A stretch of 55,235 nucleotides of DNA. It comes from Prochloraceae cyanobacterium PL24a_bin.78. Its GTDB lineage: Bacteria > Cyanobacteriota > Cyanobacteriia > Cyanobacteriales > JANQIW01. Below, piece by piece: positions 18,229 through 25,755 of the stretch; the stretch's first letter is position 1, and each line of letters opens with the position of its first letter. The notes under the pieces are model-generated. The model did not search any database. It was not told the DNA's origin and saw nothing but the letters and a program-made list of their open reading frames with translations. The stretch lies in the NCBI GenBank assembly GCA_028281945.1, contig JANQIW010000049.1, forward strand, positions 1 to 55,235, in the 5' to 3' direction. Made by a program: the position numbers and the translations under genes.

Positions 18229-19161
18229 TTATTTCTCTTTAGTAATTTTTCTTTCTTTAGAAATAACAGCCACAGCAACTCCTATTAATAAAATCAATCC
18301 CCCTAACCACACATTTTCATCAGGAATCTCTCCAAAAATAAAAAAAGCAAGAATACTAGCGATTACAGGTTCAAATAAAATCATTAAAGTAACGATCGTC
18401 GGAGAAATGAAACCCACAGCCCAGTTAAAACAAGTATGGCCTACCAACTGACAAACAATAGTCATAATAAAAAGATAGACATATACAAGAGGAGGATAAC
18501 CAAAATAACCAAAATCAGACCAAAAAGGCAAAGGAAAAAGAATAACAGCACCAGTAGTATAAGCAATAGCAATATAACTGCTAATACTCAAACCATTTCT
18601 TTGAGCCTCACGCCCCAGAAGAAAATATAAACTAACCATCCAACTACCAAACAAAGCCAAAAAATAACCCAACAAAGGATTACTACCAATACCAGTAGTA
18701 TTATCTGCAAAAGCAATGACAATTCCTCCTACAATGGCAATTCCCATCCCAATAATGGTATTTCTCTGAGGTTTTTCCCTAAACCAAAACCAAGATAAAA
18801 TAGCAATCCAAATAGGATTAGTCGTAACCAAAGTAGTAGAGGCAGCAATAGAAGTAAAAGACAAAGACGAAATCCAAGTAACAAAATGCAAACCTAAAGA
18901 AAAACCCGCACCAACAGCATAAAACCATCCCGACTTAGAAACTTTAGCCTTAGATTGGGCGACACTACCCCAAGCAGGAAGAATCACAATAGCACTAACA
19001 ATTAAACGAAAAGAGGCGATAAATAAACTAAATTCAACAGTATTTAATCCAGCAGCTACCATCGATAACCGAATAAAAATTGCTGAAGTTGAAACAGCAA
19101 GCACTCCAACCATTAAAATAAGGATTACTTGCCATTTTTTCGAGATTAATGGTAGTTTCAT
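18229..19161 (-). CDS. EamA/DMT-family membrane transporter
   Basis: A 310-residue integral membrane protein with about ten hydrophobic helices arranged as two EamA halves (about 10-150 and 165-300). Family-typical features include the Ser/Thr-rich third helix region (SLSFTSIAASTTLVTTNPIW) and FEPVIASILAFFIFGE in the second half, which corresponds to the conserved end of EamA domains. Members export amino acids, metabolites or drugs across the inner membrane; no substrate can be assigned. ATG start at 19161. The gene is divergent from the DUF1823 gene with a spacer of only 47 bp. Confidence 0.9.
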   Translation of the reverse strand: MKLPLISKKWQVILILMVGVLAVSTSAIFIRLSMVAAGLNTVEFSLFIASFRLIVSAIVILPAWGSVAQSKAKVSKSGWFYAVGAGFSLGLHFVTWISSLSFTSIAASTTLVTTNPIWIAILSWFWFREKPQRNTIIGMGIAIVGGIVIAFADNTTGIGSNPLLGYFLALFGSWMVSLYFLLGREAQRNGLSISSYIAIAYTTGAVILFPLPFWSDFGYFGYPPLVYVYLFIMTIVCQLVGHTCFNWAVGFISPTIVTLMILFEPVIASILAFFIFGEIPDENVWLGGLILLIGVAVAVISKERKITKEK

Positions 19162-19208
19162 ATTAAAGTAAAGAAAGAAAGTAAGAAATAAATTAAGATC
19201 AGATCATC

Positions 19209-19577
19209 ATGTCCAAATTGCCACCTTTAACAACAGAAACTATCTGGGCTATTCTCAATGAAGAAATCGACGATGTTGTCGTTAATCAACTGGTATGGCA
19301 TTATTTAGGTTATCGTTATGATGAGGATAGGGGAGATTGGGATAATAGCAATGTATCCGATGATTGGCGAGAAAAATACCCCCAACCTCCAGATTTTATC
19401 GCAAATCGTCCTCCAACGGTTCAACTTACTCGTTCTATTCCTAAAGAAAATAAACAATTACTTAAACAAAAATTAGGTTTTAAAGGTTATAAAATAGGTG
19501 AATTTACTCCAACACAAGCTCGTCGTGCAACTGCTGCTAATTGGCTTTTAAGTTATTTAACTATTCATAATTTTTAG
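19209..19577 (+). CDS. DUF1823 family protein
   Basis: A 122-residue soluble protein of a family found in cyanobacteria and plastid-bearing lineages. Recognition is by the N-terminal pattern with VNQLVWHYLGYRYD, the central WREKYPQPPDFIANRPPTVQ block and the C-terminal YKIGEFTPTQARRATAANWL block. No catalytic motif is known to me and no cofactor-binding residues stand out. Length is full for the family. It is divergent from the EamA transporter. Function unknown. Confidence 0.88.
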   Translation: MSKLPPLTTETIWAILNEEIDDVVVNQLVWHYLGYRYDEDRGDWDNSNVSDDWREKYPQPPDFIANRPPTVQLTRSIPKENKQLLKQKLGFKGYKIGEFTPTQARRATAANWLLSYLTIHNF

Positions 19578-19802
19578 TCGATATGAGAAATAAAACAATT
19601 GTAAAAAAAATAAAGAGAAATTATTGATAATTTTTGAGTTGATTACCAAGAGAATAGGGAAAAAATATTAAGATATCTTTTGATGAAAACCTCAAATCCA
19701 ATTTTCGCCCTATTAATAGATAGAGTGTAAACCGAATCTACAACCTAGTTAAAAAAACATTATCCTAGAATTAGAAAAACTTATTTTAAAGAAGGAGTTA
19801 GC

Positions 19803-20210
19803 ATGGCTGATTTAGGAAATTTCGTACAAAAAGCATTATTTCTCGGTGTAGGAATAGCTGATTATGCTGCCGAAAAAGCAGGATTAAAACTTCAAGAATT
19901 AAGAAAGAATGCAGAAAAACTTGCTGAAGAAATGGTAAAACGCGGCGAAATGAATATGGATGAAGCCCGTAAGTTTGTAGATGATATTATGCAGCAAGCT
20001 CAACAAAAAACTTTTAATAAAGAATCTCAAAACCAAAACAATCAAGCAAATGAGCCACGTATGATTGAAATTGTTGATGATGATGATTCCAATTCCCAAT
20101 CCCAAAACAGCAAAAATGATGATAGTCAAGATAGTGATGAGAATATTGATGTTTTACGTCAACAAGTTGAATCTTTACAGGAAGAATTACATCGTCTCAA
20201 AATAGATTAA
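19803..20210 (+). CDS. Phasin-like helical protein
   Basis: A 135-residue, highly charged helical protein. Residues about 1-70 (FVQKALFLGVGIADYAAEKA, then a Lys/Glu-rich amphipathic helix) resemble the phasin/PhaF-like family found on storage granules. An acidic Asp/Asn/Ser linker (about 90-115) and a short C-terminal coiled coil (VLRQQVESLQEELHRLK) follow. AAGGAG sits a few bases upstream of the ATG, giving a strong ribosome binding site. No polyhydroxyalkanoate synthase gene is in the window, so granule association is only inferred. Small cyanobacterial proteins of this type are common and mostly uncharacterised. Confidence 0.7.
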   Translation: MADLGNFVQKALFLGVGIADYAAEKAGLKLQELRKNAEKLAEEMVKRGEMNMDEARKFVDDIMQQAQQKTFNKESQNQNNQANEPRMIEIVDDDDSNSQSQNSKNDDSQDSDENIDVLRQQVESLQEELHRLKID

Positions 20211-20278
20211 AACTAGATTAAAATTAGATGGATTTTCTACGTTAATATTATACCTACAGTGAATATAGGTTATCAAAA

Positions 20279-20800
20279 ATGGATTCATGGCAAAAAGATT
20301 GTATGGAATTTTTAGAGGCATTGACGGTTGAAATGGAGCAATTTTTTGAAGATGTTAACCATACAGTTAATTTTATTGGAGAAGAAATAACTGAAGCATT
20401 TGATGATTTTGCTCATATCATAGAGAATGATATTTCTCATGAAGTTGATCAATTTTGGCATCAATTATTTGAGCCTTTTATTGATATATATATTGATTGG
20501 GAAGAATGGGAGGATGATTTATCAGTGGATTCTTCCAGAGTTTATTCTAGAAGAGTTAATTTAGAAAGAGTTGATTTAAATAATCCCACTAACAATAATC
20601 TCCCAGAAGAATACTTTTTTCTTAATCCTAAAGTTGAACCTAGTTTAGAAAAAAATTCTGCTTGTATTGGTTGCAAAAATTATCATGGTATCCTCTATGG
20701 TGGTAATTTATTGGTTTGTGGAATGCACCCATACGGTTGGGAAGATGAAAATTGCCCTGATTGGGAAGATGAAAATGCTTCCATGGATAATAACAATTGA
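20279..20800 (+). CDS. Cyanobacterial hypothetical protein with four-Cys motif
   Basis: A 173-residue acidic protein. The first 85 residues are long amphipathic helices rich in Phe, Glu and Asp. The C-terminal part contains CIGCKNYHG, then LVCGMHP and ENCPDWE, giving a C-x2-C-x14-C-x11-C pattern with an adjacent His. This could bind zinc or an Fe-S cluster. A related cysteine pattern ends the small membrane protein at 48079-48357. The gene follows the phasin-like gene by 68 bp on the same strand. The protein is not assignable to a known function. Confidence 0.7.
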   Translation: MDSWQKDCMEFLEALTVEMEQFFEDVNHTVNFIGEEITEAFDDFAHIIENDISHEVDQFWHQLFEPFIDIYIDWEEWEDDLSVDSSRVYSRRVNLERVDLNNPTNNNLPEEYFFLNPKVEPSLEKNSACIGCKNYHGILYGGNLLVCGMHPYGWEDENCPDWEDENASMDNNN

Positions 20801-21030
20801 TAATTGATAATCCATAATTGGATAAATATTTTATTTGTACGATTTAATTCATCTCTATTTATAAAGATTTTGGACTCTCCCTCTATAGCAAATTATAATT
20901 TGATTTAATTTAATTTAATCATGATTTTTATGATGGAAATTATCTAGAAAGTACAAAAGATATAATTTCCATTAGCTATTGCTATATCAATTTTCTAAAA
21001 TCTAATCTAGAATAATTAACAACAATTGAT

Positions 21031-21188
21031 TCCCCCCAATTCTCAAATTCTCCCACTCTCCCACTCTCCCATTCTACATCTCTACATCTCTACATCTCTC
21101 CCATTCTCCCACTCTCCCACTCTCCCATTCTACATCTCTCCTATTCACCCATTCTCCCATTCTCCCACTCTCCCACTCTACATCTGTA
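21031..21188. repeat. C/T-rich low-complexity array (TCTCCCACTC / CTACATCT units)
   Basis: About 150 bp of mixed short units on the + strand: CTCCCACT, CTCCCATT and CTACATCT repeat many times without regular spacing. The strand bias is extreme (almost no G). A purine-rich array of similar composition (GGGGAGATG units) lies at 25302-25373 on the + strand, that is, in the reverse orientation. Arrays of this kind are scattered in intergenic DNA of several cyanobacteria; no function is known. Confidence 0.85.
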
Positions 21189-21214
21189 TCACTATTAAAG
21201 AAAAATGATATTAT

Positions 21215-21240
21215 AAAACCCCCAATGTTATGGAGGTTTT
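21215..21240 (-). terminator. Hairpin terminator of the small gene at 21303
   Basis: AAAACCCCC, an 8-base loop, and GGAGGTTTT pair with one C-A mismatch. On the - strand this reads as a stem ending in GGGGGTTTTAT, about 60 bases after the stop of the 46-residue gene, so it probably ends that transcript. The A-run on the other side would let it act in both directions. Confidence 0.6.
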
Positions 21241-21302
21241 CAATCTTAAGTTAAATAAAAATTAGTTCTAAATTACTGTTAAAGTAGTCTTAAGAATTAG
21301 CC

Positions 21303-21443
21303 TTAATATACTTCTTTATTTGGTTCACCTTCAAATGGTTGTACTCCTGTATTAGGATATTCATCGTCATTTGGTCCAAAAATTCTGGCAAATGCTTCTG
21401 TAATATACTTACTCATACTTCTCATCATCTTGTTAATTCTCAT
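21303..21443 (-). CDS. Small conserved-looking 46-residue protein
   Basis: A 46-codon gene too short for usual ORF cut-offs. It starts at ATG 21443, has a very strong Shine-Dalgarno GGAGGT seven bases upstream, and is followed by a hairpin terminator at 21215-21240. The N-terminal half is a basic amphipathic helix (Met/Arg/Lys-rich, then SKYITEAFARIFGP). The C-terminal half has DDEYP, then TGVQPFEGEP. I recall short cyanobacterial proteins ending in a D-D-x-Y-P-x-x-G-V-Q-P-F-x-G pattern. One such small protein class is AtpTheta (Norf1), a dark-induced inhibitor of ATP synthase hydrolysis. Assignment to it is a tentative idea from memory, not shown. That it is a real gene is well supported by the expression signals. 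Confidence 0.75.
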   Translation of the reverse strand: MRINKMMRSMSKYITEAFARIFGPNDDEYPNTGVQPFEGEPNKEVY

Positions 21444-21802
21444 AACAATTACCTCCGTTTAGGCGTATATTGTTTTAATTGATTTTTTAAATTATTGTTA
21501 CTGATTTCTAGAAGAATTTAACGATAAACTTTATCTTTTTCTTCTTGATTTAATTATGCCCTATGTAATTTCTCTTTGACAAGCATTGTTACGATCTTTT
21601 TATATATATTTATATTTCTTTGTTTTTTAGTTTTTTCAACGTTAAGATAATTTAATTTTCGTTTCTATTTGTTACAAAAAGTCCTTGAGCAGTGACTATA
21701 TTTTATCATTTTTCTTTAACAATTGCCAAGAAAGCCATGATACTTGAGGAAAAAAGTTCTCTAATTCTAGAGTTTTGCTCACTAGTAGTTAATAGCTATA
21801 TA
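21444..21802. other. Spacer upstream of the small gene
   Basis: About 360 bp of AT-rich DNA, with several T-runs on the + strand, between the start of the 46-residue gene and the end of the SRPBCC gene, both on the - strand. It must contain the promoter and 5' leader of the small gene. No coding frame or clear promoter hexamers were recognised. Confidence 0.5.
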
Positions 21803-22249
21803 CTATTTATTTTCTTTGACCTTCATAGCATATGCTCGAAATCTTTCCAAGTCTGCCTGAATCGTCGATTCTACTATTTGCCCTAAAAAAAGATTATCCA
21901 TTAATCTGCCTAACCATCCAGGTATACCATAAGCAACAGTTAATCTCACAATACTACTGCCATGACGATCGTAAAAACGAATCGCCCCCTTATTGGGCAA
22001 ACCATCAACAGATTCCCACTGAATAATTTGATGGGGAATAATCTTGACAATTCGGGATAACCATTTAAATTCAAACCCACTACTAGCTAAAGTCCAACGG
22101 GATAATTCGGGATTCTCTGGTAAAATTTCTACAGAATCGATCCATTTCATCCAACGAGGCATTTGCTCTAAATCAGACCATAAATTCCATACTAAATCAA
22201 TAGGAACTTTTACTTCAATTTCTACACTATGTTCTAACCAATTTGTCAT
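21803..22249 (-). CDS. SRPBCC (polyketide cyclase/START-like) protein next to crtQ
   Basis: A 148-residue single-domain protein of the SRPBCC/START-like fold. Features are the opening strand HSVEIEVKVPIDLVWNLWSD, the helix with LEQMPRWMKWIDSVE typical of cyclase/dehydrase members, and the long C-terminal helix. The fold makes a deep hydrophobic pocket. In many cyanobacteria a gene of this family follows zeta-carotene desaturase, and that arrangement is seen here: crtQ is upstream on the same strand, 134 bp away. A role in handling a hydrophobic carotenoid intermediate is plausible but inferred. Confidence 0.85.
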   Translation of the reverse strand: MTNWLEHSVEIEVKVPIDLVWNLWSDLEQMPRWMKWIDSVEILPENPELSRWTLASSGFEFKWLSRIVKIIPHQIIQWESVDGLPNKGAIRFYDRHGSSIVRLTVAYGIPGWLGRLMDNLFLGQIVESTIQADLERFRAYAMKVKENK

Positions 22250-22288
22250 ATAGATTTTTCATATAAGTTGGATTTTATCTTTTTGTTC

Positions 22289-22311
22289 TCAGGCGAGAAA
22301 CCCCCGCCTGA
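22289..22311. terminator. GC-rich hairpin between crtQ and the SRPBCC gene
   Basis: TCAGGCG and CGCCTGA form a perfect 7-bp stem around a 9-base loop (AGAAACCCC). It stands out in AT-rich surroundings. On the - strand no T-run follows directly, so it may be an mRNA processing or stability element between the two genes rather than a strict terminator. Confidence 0.5.
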
Positions 22312-22383
22312 TGAAAATTTTTCTTACAATTAATACCTAATCAATGATCTATGTTAATCAAGAAATTATTAATTATTAGAAAT

Positions 22384-23817
22384 TCAATGTTTATTACTTA
22401 AAATTACTTGAGCTGCTCTACGGCCAGAAAGAGTAGCACCTTCCATACTATCAATATAATCTTGTTGAGTATAACTACCTGCAAGAAAGAAATTAGAAAT
22501 AGGAGTTTTTTGAGGTGGACGATTTGGATCCATCCCCGGTGCTTCCCGATATAAAGATTGAGCTAGTTTAACTACATTATACCAAGTCATGTTTAATTCT
22601 TTTGAGGATGGAAAGAGTTGATGAACTTGTTTTAAAACATGGTGGGCGATGGTTTCGTTTTTCTCTTTAATAAATGGATCCCCTGGGGTTAAAACTAACT
22701 GAAGTAAAGATCCTTCTCCTTGACGATAATAGTCTCCGGGGCTTGTTAAGGCTAAATCGGCAAAACAGGAAAAATCAGCATCGGCTGTATAAAGCAAGTT
22801 GTCTATCCCTACAGCTTGGGATAATTGATTGCGCTTTTCTTCAGACTGTAATTCAGTTACCCAACCATCAAAACGTAATTGTACCGTAGCTACAGGCACT
22901 GTATCTAATTTATAAATATTATCAAATTCTGACCATTTCCGCCATGTTTCTGGCAAAAGTCTTTGAGTACCTGGTACATCACAAGCACATACATAAGCAT
23001 CTGCTTTTATAATCTCTTCTTGATCTCCTTTTGCTATAACAAGTTCTGTTACTGAAGGGTTTTCTCCCTCTGTAAATCTAATTTCTTTTGCTCTTGCTCT
23101 GGTATATATTTTAGTATTTCGTGCTTCTAAATATTCGATAATCGGTTTATGAAGATATTCGTTGGGAGATCCTTCTAACATTCTTAAGACTGAAGCCTCT
23201 GTTTTAGCCGCAAATAACTGAAAAATTGTCAGCATACAACGGGCAGAGATATTTTCTGTGTCTATAAATCCTAAAGCATAGGCGATGGGATTCCACATTT
23301 TTTTGAGACTACCGTCATTGCCTCCTTTCGATCGAAACCAGTCAGCAAAGCTAATGGAGTCTAAATCTCTAATGGTTTTCATTGCACCTTCAAAGTCTAC
23401 CAATCCTCTAACGATCGGGCTTGTACCTAATGCTAGTGAATTGGCCATTTTATCTATGGTAGATAATTGATTTGTTGTGAAAAATGCTTTCAATCCATTG
23501 AAGGGAGCACCTGTGAGAAAGCGAAAATCTAATTCTCCTATCTTTCCTCCAGTATTGATGAATGTATGTGTATGTTCTTTGAGGCGTAGATATTTAAATG
23601 CTCCTACTTTTTTCATTAAATCAAATAGTTGATAATAGCATCCAAAAAAGACGTGCAATCCCATTTCCAGGTGATTTCCATCTTGATCGACCCAACTACC
23701 CACTTTTCCCCCGACAAAAGGGCGTGATTCAAATATTTCTACTTCACAGCCAGCGTCTACTAAGTCTACTGCTGTGGCCATTCCGGCTAATCCTGCTCCT
23801 ATTATTGCAACTCGCAT
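22384..23817 (-). CDS. crtQ: 9,9'-di-cis-zeta-carotene desaturase
   Basis: A 477-residue FAD-dependent desaturase of the plant/cyanobacterial type. The dinucleotide-binding motif [18 protein letters not shown] opens the protein, followed by [16 protein letters not shown], the motif shared with phytoene desaturase. The C-terminus has the second FAD motif ([20 protein letters not shown]). It introduces two double bonds into di-cis-zeta-carotene to give prolycopene at the thylakoid or envelope membrane. Length and both FAD motifs are complete. The SRPBCC gene follows on the same strand. Separation from phytoene desaturase (similar fold) rests on overall sequence feel and on the neighbour. Confidence 0.93.
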   Translation of the reverse strand: MRVAIIGAGLAGMATAVDLVDAGCEVEIFESRPFVGGKVGSWVDQDGNHLEMGLHVFFGCYYQLFDLMKKVGAFKYLRLKEHTHTFINTGGKIGELDFRFLTGAPFNGLKAFFTTNQLSTIDKMANSLALGTSPIVRGLVDFEGAMKTIRDLDSISFADWFRSKGGNDGSLKKMWNPIAYALGFIDTENISARCMLTIFQLFAAKTEASVLRMLEGSPNEYLHKPIIEYLEARNTKIYTRARAKEIRFTEGENPSVTELVIAKGDQEEIIKADAYVCACDVPGTQRLLPETWRKWSEFDNIYKLDTVPVATVQLRFDGWVTELQSEEKRNQLSQAVGIDNLLYTADADFSCFADLALTSPGDYYRQGEGSLLQLVLTPGDPFIKEKNETIAHHVLKQVHQLFPSSKELNMTWYNVVKLAQSLYREAPGMDPNRPPQKTPISNFFLAGSYTQQDYIDSMEGATLSGRRAAQVILSNKH

Positions 23818-23899
23818 TCAGCTTTTCCTTTTTACCAATATTTATGTATTTTAACAAAAAATTGGCTTTTTCGTTTTTTCTTTGAATTTTTGGTTAACT

Positions 23900-24910
23900 C
23901 TAACTATCTATGTCTCTATTTTGTTTTATTAATGCTTTTAATTTGTAGTACAATTGGGAAGGGTCGGGTTTGGGGTTAAATTTATGAATATAACTAGATC
24001 CTAATGGATCTAAAGACATGGGATATCCATTCATTGCTTTAAATTTGACTGTTTTAAAAGAAGTATTTGGATTTTTGCTATTGTTTTCTTCTTCAATATT
24101 TTGTTTTTCAATATTTTGTTTTTTATGATTTGGGGGGGGATAAGAAGATTCTTCTTGATGGATGGAATTTTCCACTGGGATCTCTTTTTGGATTACTTCT
24201 TTTTGATTTACTGAGGTTTCTTGTGGGTTGTTCTCTGGATATGATATTTCATGGGAGAGAGTTTGTTGTTTTTTTATTGGTGATTGATGACTATTTTTAG
24301 ATTGAATATTACTTAAGATATTGATTACTGTACGGGAAAATGCTAATTCTTCGGGATGTAATCCTCTATTTTGATGATTTATTTCTTGATTATTCTCAAA
24401 TTCTTCTTCTTCTATTTCTTCTTCTAATTCTAAATTATTTACTTCTAATTCTTCATTTGAAGTTTCTTCTTTTTCTGGATCTATTTCTGGATCTATTTGA
24501 CGATGGCTTTGGTGACAATTACAATATCCTCTAGTATTTTCTGGAATTTCTGTCAATTCCCTTTCATTGGTGTCAGTTTCTTGAGGTTCCAATTGATCAT
24601 TGAAGAGGCATTGCTCTACGATATTGCGACAAATCAAACGCTCGAAATCGTGGGTAAAATGAAAATTTAAAACTCCTCGACGATTCCAAATACTTAAGAT
24701 TTGTTCTACAGAAATGGCCTTATATCGCCCTAAATAAAGAGCTTCAAGCACAGCCAAACGAATCCAAGTGGCGGGATATTGATAAAGCCACTCATTAACT
24801 AATTCAGAAGTACCATATTGTTTCATGTCAAAACCATAAAGATTCAATAATGCTATGGTTTGAGCGATATCTGGATCTGGTGTTAAATGTGTCAATGGAT
24901 TATGGATCAC
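23900..24910 (-). CDS. Cyanobacterial hypothetical protein with disordered acidic middle
   Basis: A 336-residue protein starting at GTG 24910, with a GGGG-containing stretch upstream. Residues about 1-105 form a compact helical domain (LTPDPDIAQTIALLNLYGF, then WLYQYPATWIRLAVLEALYL and VEQILSIWNRRG) that I recognise as a conserved cyanobacterial type without a function name. It is reminiscent of a small DNA- or protein-binding helical bundle. Residues about 110-290 are very rich in Glu, Asn, Gln and Ser and are surely disordered. The C-terminal 45 residues become ordered again and end in a Lys/Leu helix. Two cysteines and a His (CNCHQSH) lie at the start of the linker. It precedes crtQ by 82 bp. 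Confidence 0.75.
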   Translation of the reverse strand: MIHNPLTHLTPDPDIAQTIALLNLYGFDMKQYGTSELVNEWLYQYPATWIRLAVLEALYLGRYKAISVEQILSIWNRRGVLNFHFTHDFERLICRNIVEQCLFNDQLEPQETDTNERELTEIPENTRGYCNCHQSHRQIDPEIDPEKEETSNEELEVNNLELEEEIEEEEFENNQEINHQNRGLHPEELAFSRTVINILSNIQSKNSHQSPIKKQQTLSHEISYPENNPQETSVNQKEVIQKEIPVENSIHQEESSYPPPNHKKQNIEKQNIEEENNSKNPNTSFKTVKFKAMNGYPMSLDPLGSSYIHKFNPKPDPSQLYYKLKALIKQNRDIDS

Positions 24911-25155
24911 TATCTGATCCCCAAAGTTTCTTCTTTGAGTTTGAATAGCCTATTCACAAAAGGATATGGCCTAACATTGAAAAAATTCCCTAATATATCA
25001 AAGATCATTCTACTTGGATCTTTACTCCATATACTACTCCTTTGCTGCCAAGGCCTTTTAGTTATTACTGGTATTAGGGTGAAGCAGTAGGTGGAATTTA
25101 CAATTATTACTGACAATATATTTATTATGTATCTAAAAAATTTTCTTCAAAAATC

Positions 25156-25171
25156 ACTCCCTATAGGGAGT
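25156..25171. promoter_or_regulatory. Perfect 16-bp palindrome ACTCCCTATAGGGAGT
   Basis: ACTCCCTATAGGGAGT is perfectly self-complementary with no central gap and sits in a spacer between divergent genes, about 245 bp from the GTG start at 24910. The lack of a loop favours a dimeric protein-binding site over an RNA hairpin. The bound factor is unknown. Confidence 0.4.
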
Positions 25172-25301
25172 ATACTTCTCTATTTTAACATGAACTGTTT
25201 ATTTTGAACGATTAGCAAACCTTAATTGATTGATGTAATAATTCTTCAATTACAAGGGTAGAGTTATATCGTTTTTCGCGTAATTGTGATAGACATCTTC
25301 G

Positions 25302-25373
25302 TGGAGAATGGGGAGATGTGGAGATGGGGAGATGGTGAGATGGGGAGATGGTGAAATTGTGAGATTGGGGAGA
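25302..25373. repeat. G/A-rich low-complexity array (GGGGAGATG units)
   Basis: About 70 bp of repeating GGGGAGATG, GTGGAGATG, GGTGAGATG and related units. It is the reverse-orientation counterpart in composition of the array at 21031-21188. Almost no C is present on the + strand. It is intergenic, about 380 bp before the next gene. Confidence 0.8.
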
Positions 25374-25643
25374 ATAAATTTTGGTTAATTATCCTAGATT
25401 TGGGATTTTTAACTCTATCATTATTAATGACAAATTGATATTATTACTAGTTAAATATTAAGATAAGTTAAAATGATTTAAGGATTTACTTTCCATTAAG
25501 ATTCTTAAGGTATTGTTAAGGTTTATCACTATCAAAGTGGTTATGGTGGCAAAAACCCTATATATTTTGATAGTTATTATTACCAGTGTTATAATGTACA
25601 CAAAATATATTAATCTAACGATAAATTAAGTATTACCTTAAAG

Positions 25644-25682
25644 TTTTGAGGCTTAATCTCTCAATTTTTGAGGCTTATCTCC
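25644..25682. repeat. Direct repeat in the leader of the 25756 gene
   Basis: TTTTGAGGCTTAATCTC is followed 4 bases later by TTTTTGAGGCTTATCTCC. The pair ends about 75 bp before the ATG and could be a tandem operator or simple duplication. Confidence 0.45.
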
Positions 25683-25755
25683 AAATTTTAGCAATTATCT
25701 TAAAGAAAACTCTACTAAATTAAAATTGCTTGAAGTATCATCTAGCAAAAAATCA

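Larger units (their letters stand above)
20801..21302. other. Spacer with a C/T-rich simple repeat
   Basis: AT-rich DNA with runs of short direct repeats (around 20795-20825, CAATTGATAATTG-like) leads into the C/T-rich array at 21031-21188 and the hairpin at 21215-21240. No coding gene is supported: the open frame through the array translates to monotonous Ser/Pro/Leu/His repeats and is low-complexity noise. Confidence 0.6.
24911..25755. other. Spacer of about 0.85 kb between divergent genes
   Basis: No supported gene. It holds a perfect 16-bp palindrome (25156-25171), a G/A-rich repeat array (25302-25373), and a direct repeat TTTTGAGGCTTA(A)TCTC (25644-25660 and about 25665-25682) just ahead of the next gene. 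A 68-codon frame on the - strand (24910-25116) abuts the GTG start of the previous gene but looks like random coding. Promoters for both flanking genes must lie here. Confidence 0.6.

Noticed and set aside
21031..21188. Possible CRISPR array
   Set aside because: Units are short, irregular and have no unique spacers; no cas gene is in the window.
21026..21208. 60-codon open frame through the C/T-rich array
   Set aside because: Translation is a monotonous Ser/Pro/Leu/His repeat caused by low-complexity DNA.
24910..25116. 68-codon frame abutting the GTG start at 24910 (- strand)
   Set aside because: No family resemblance and no ribosome site; probably leader or spacer sequence.
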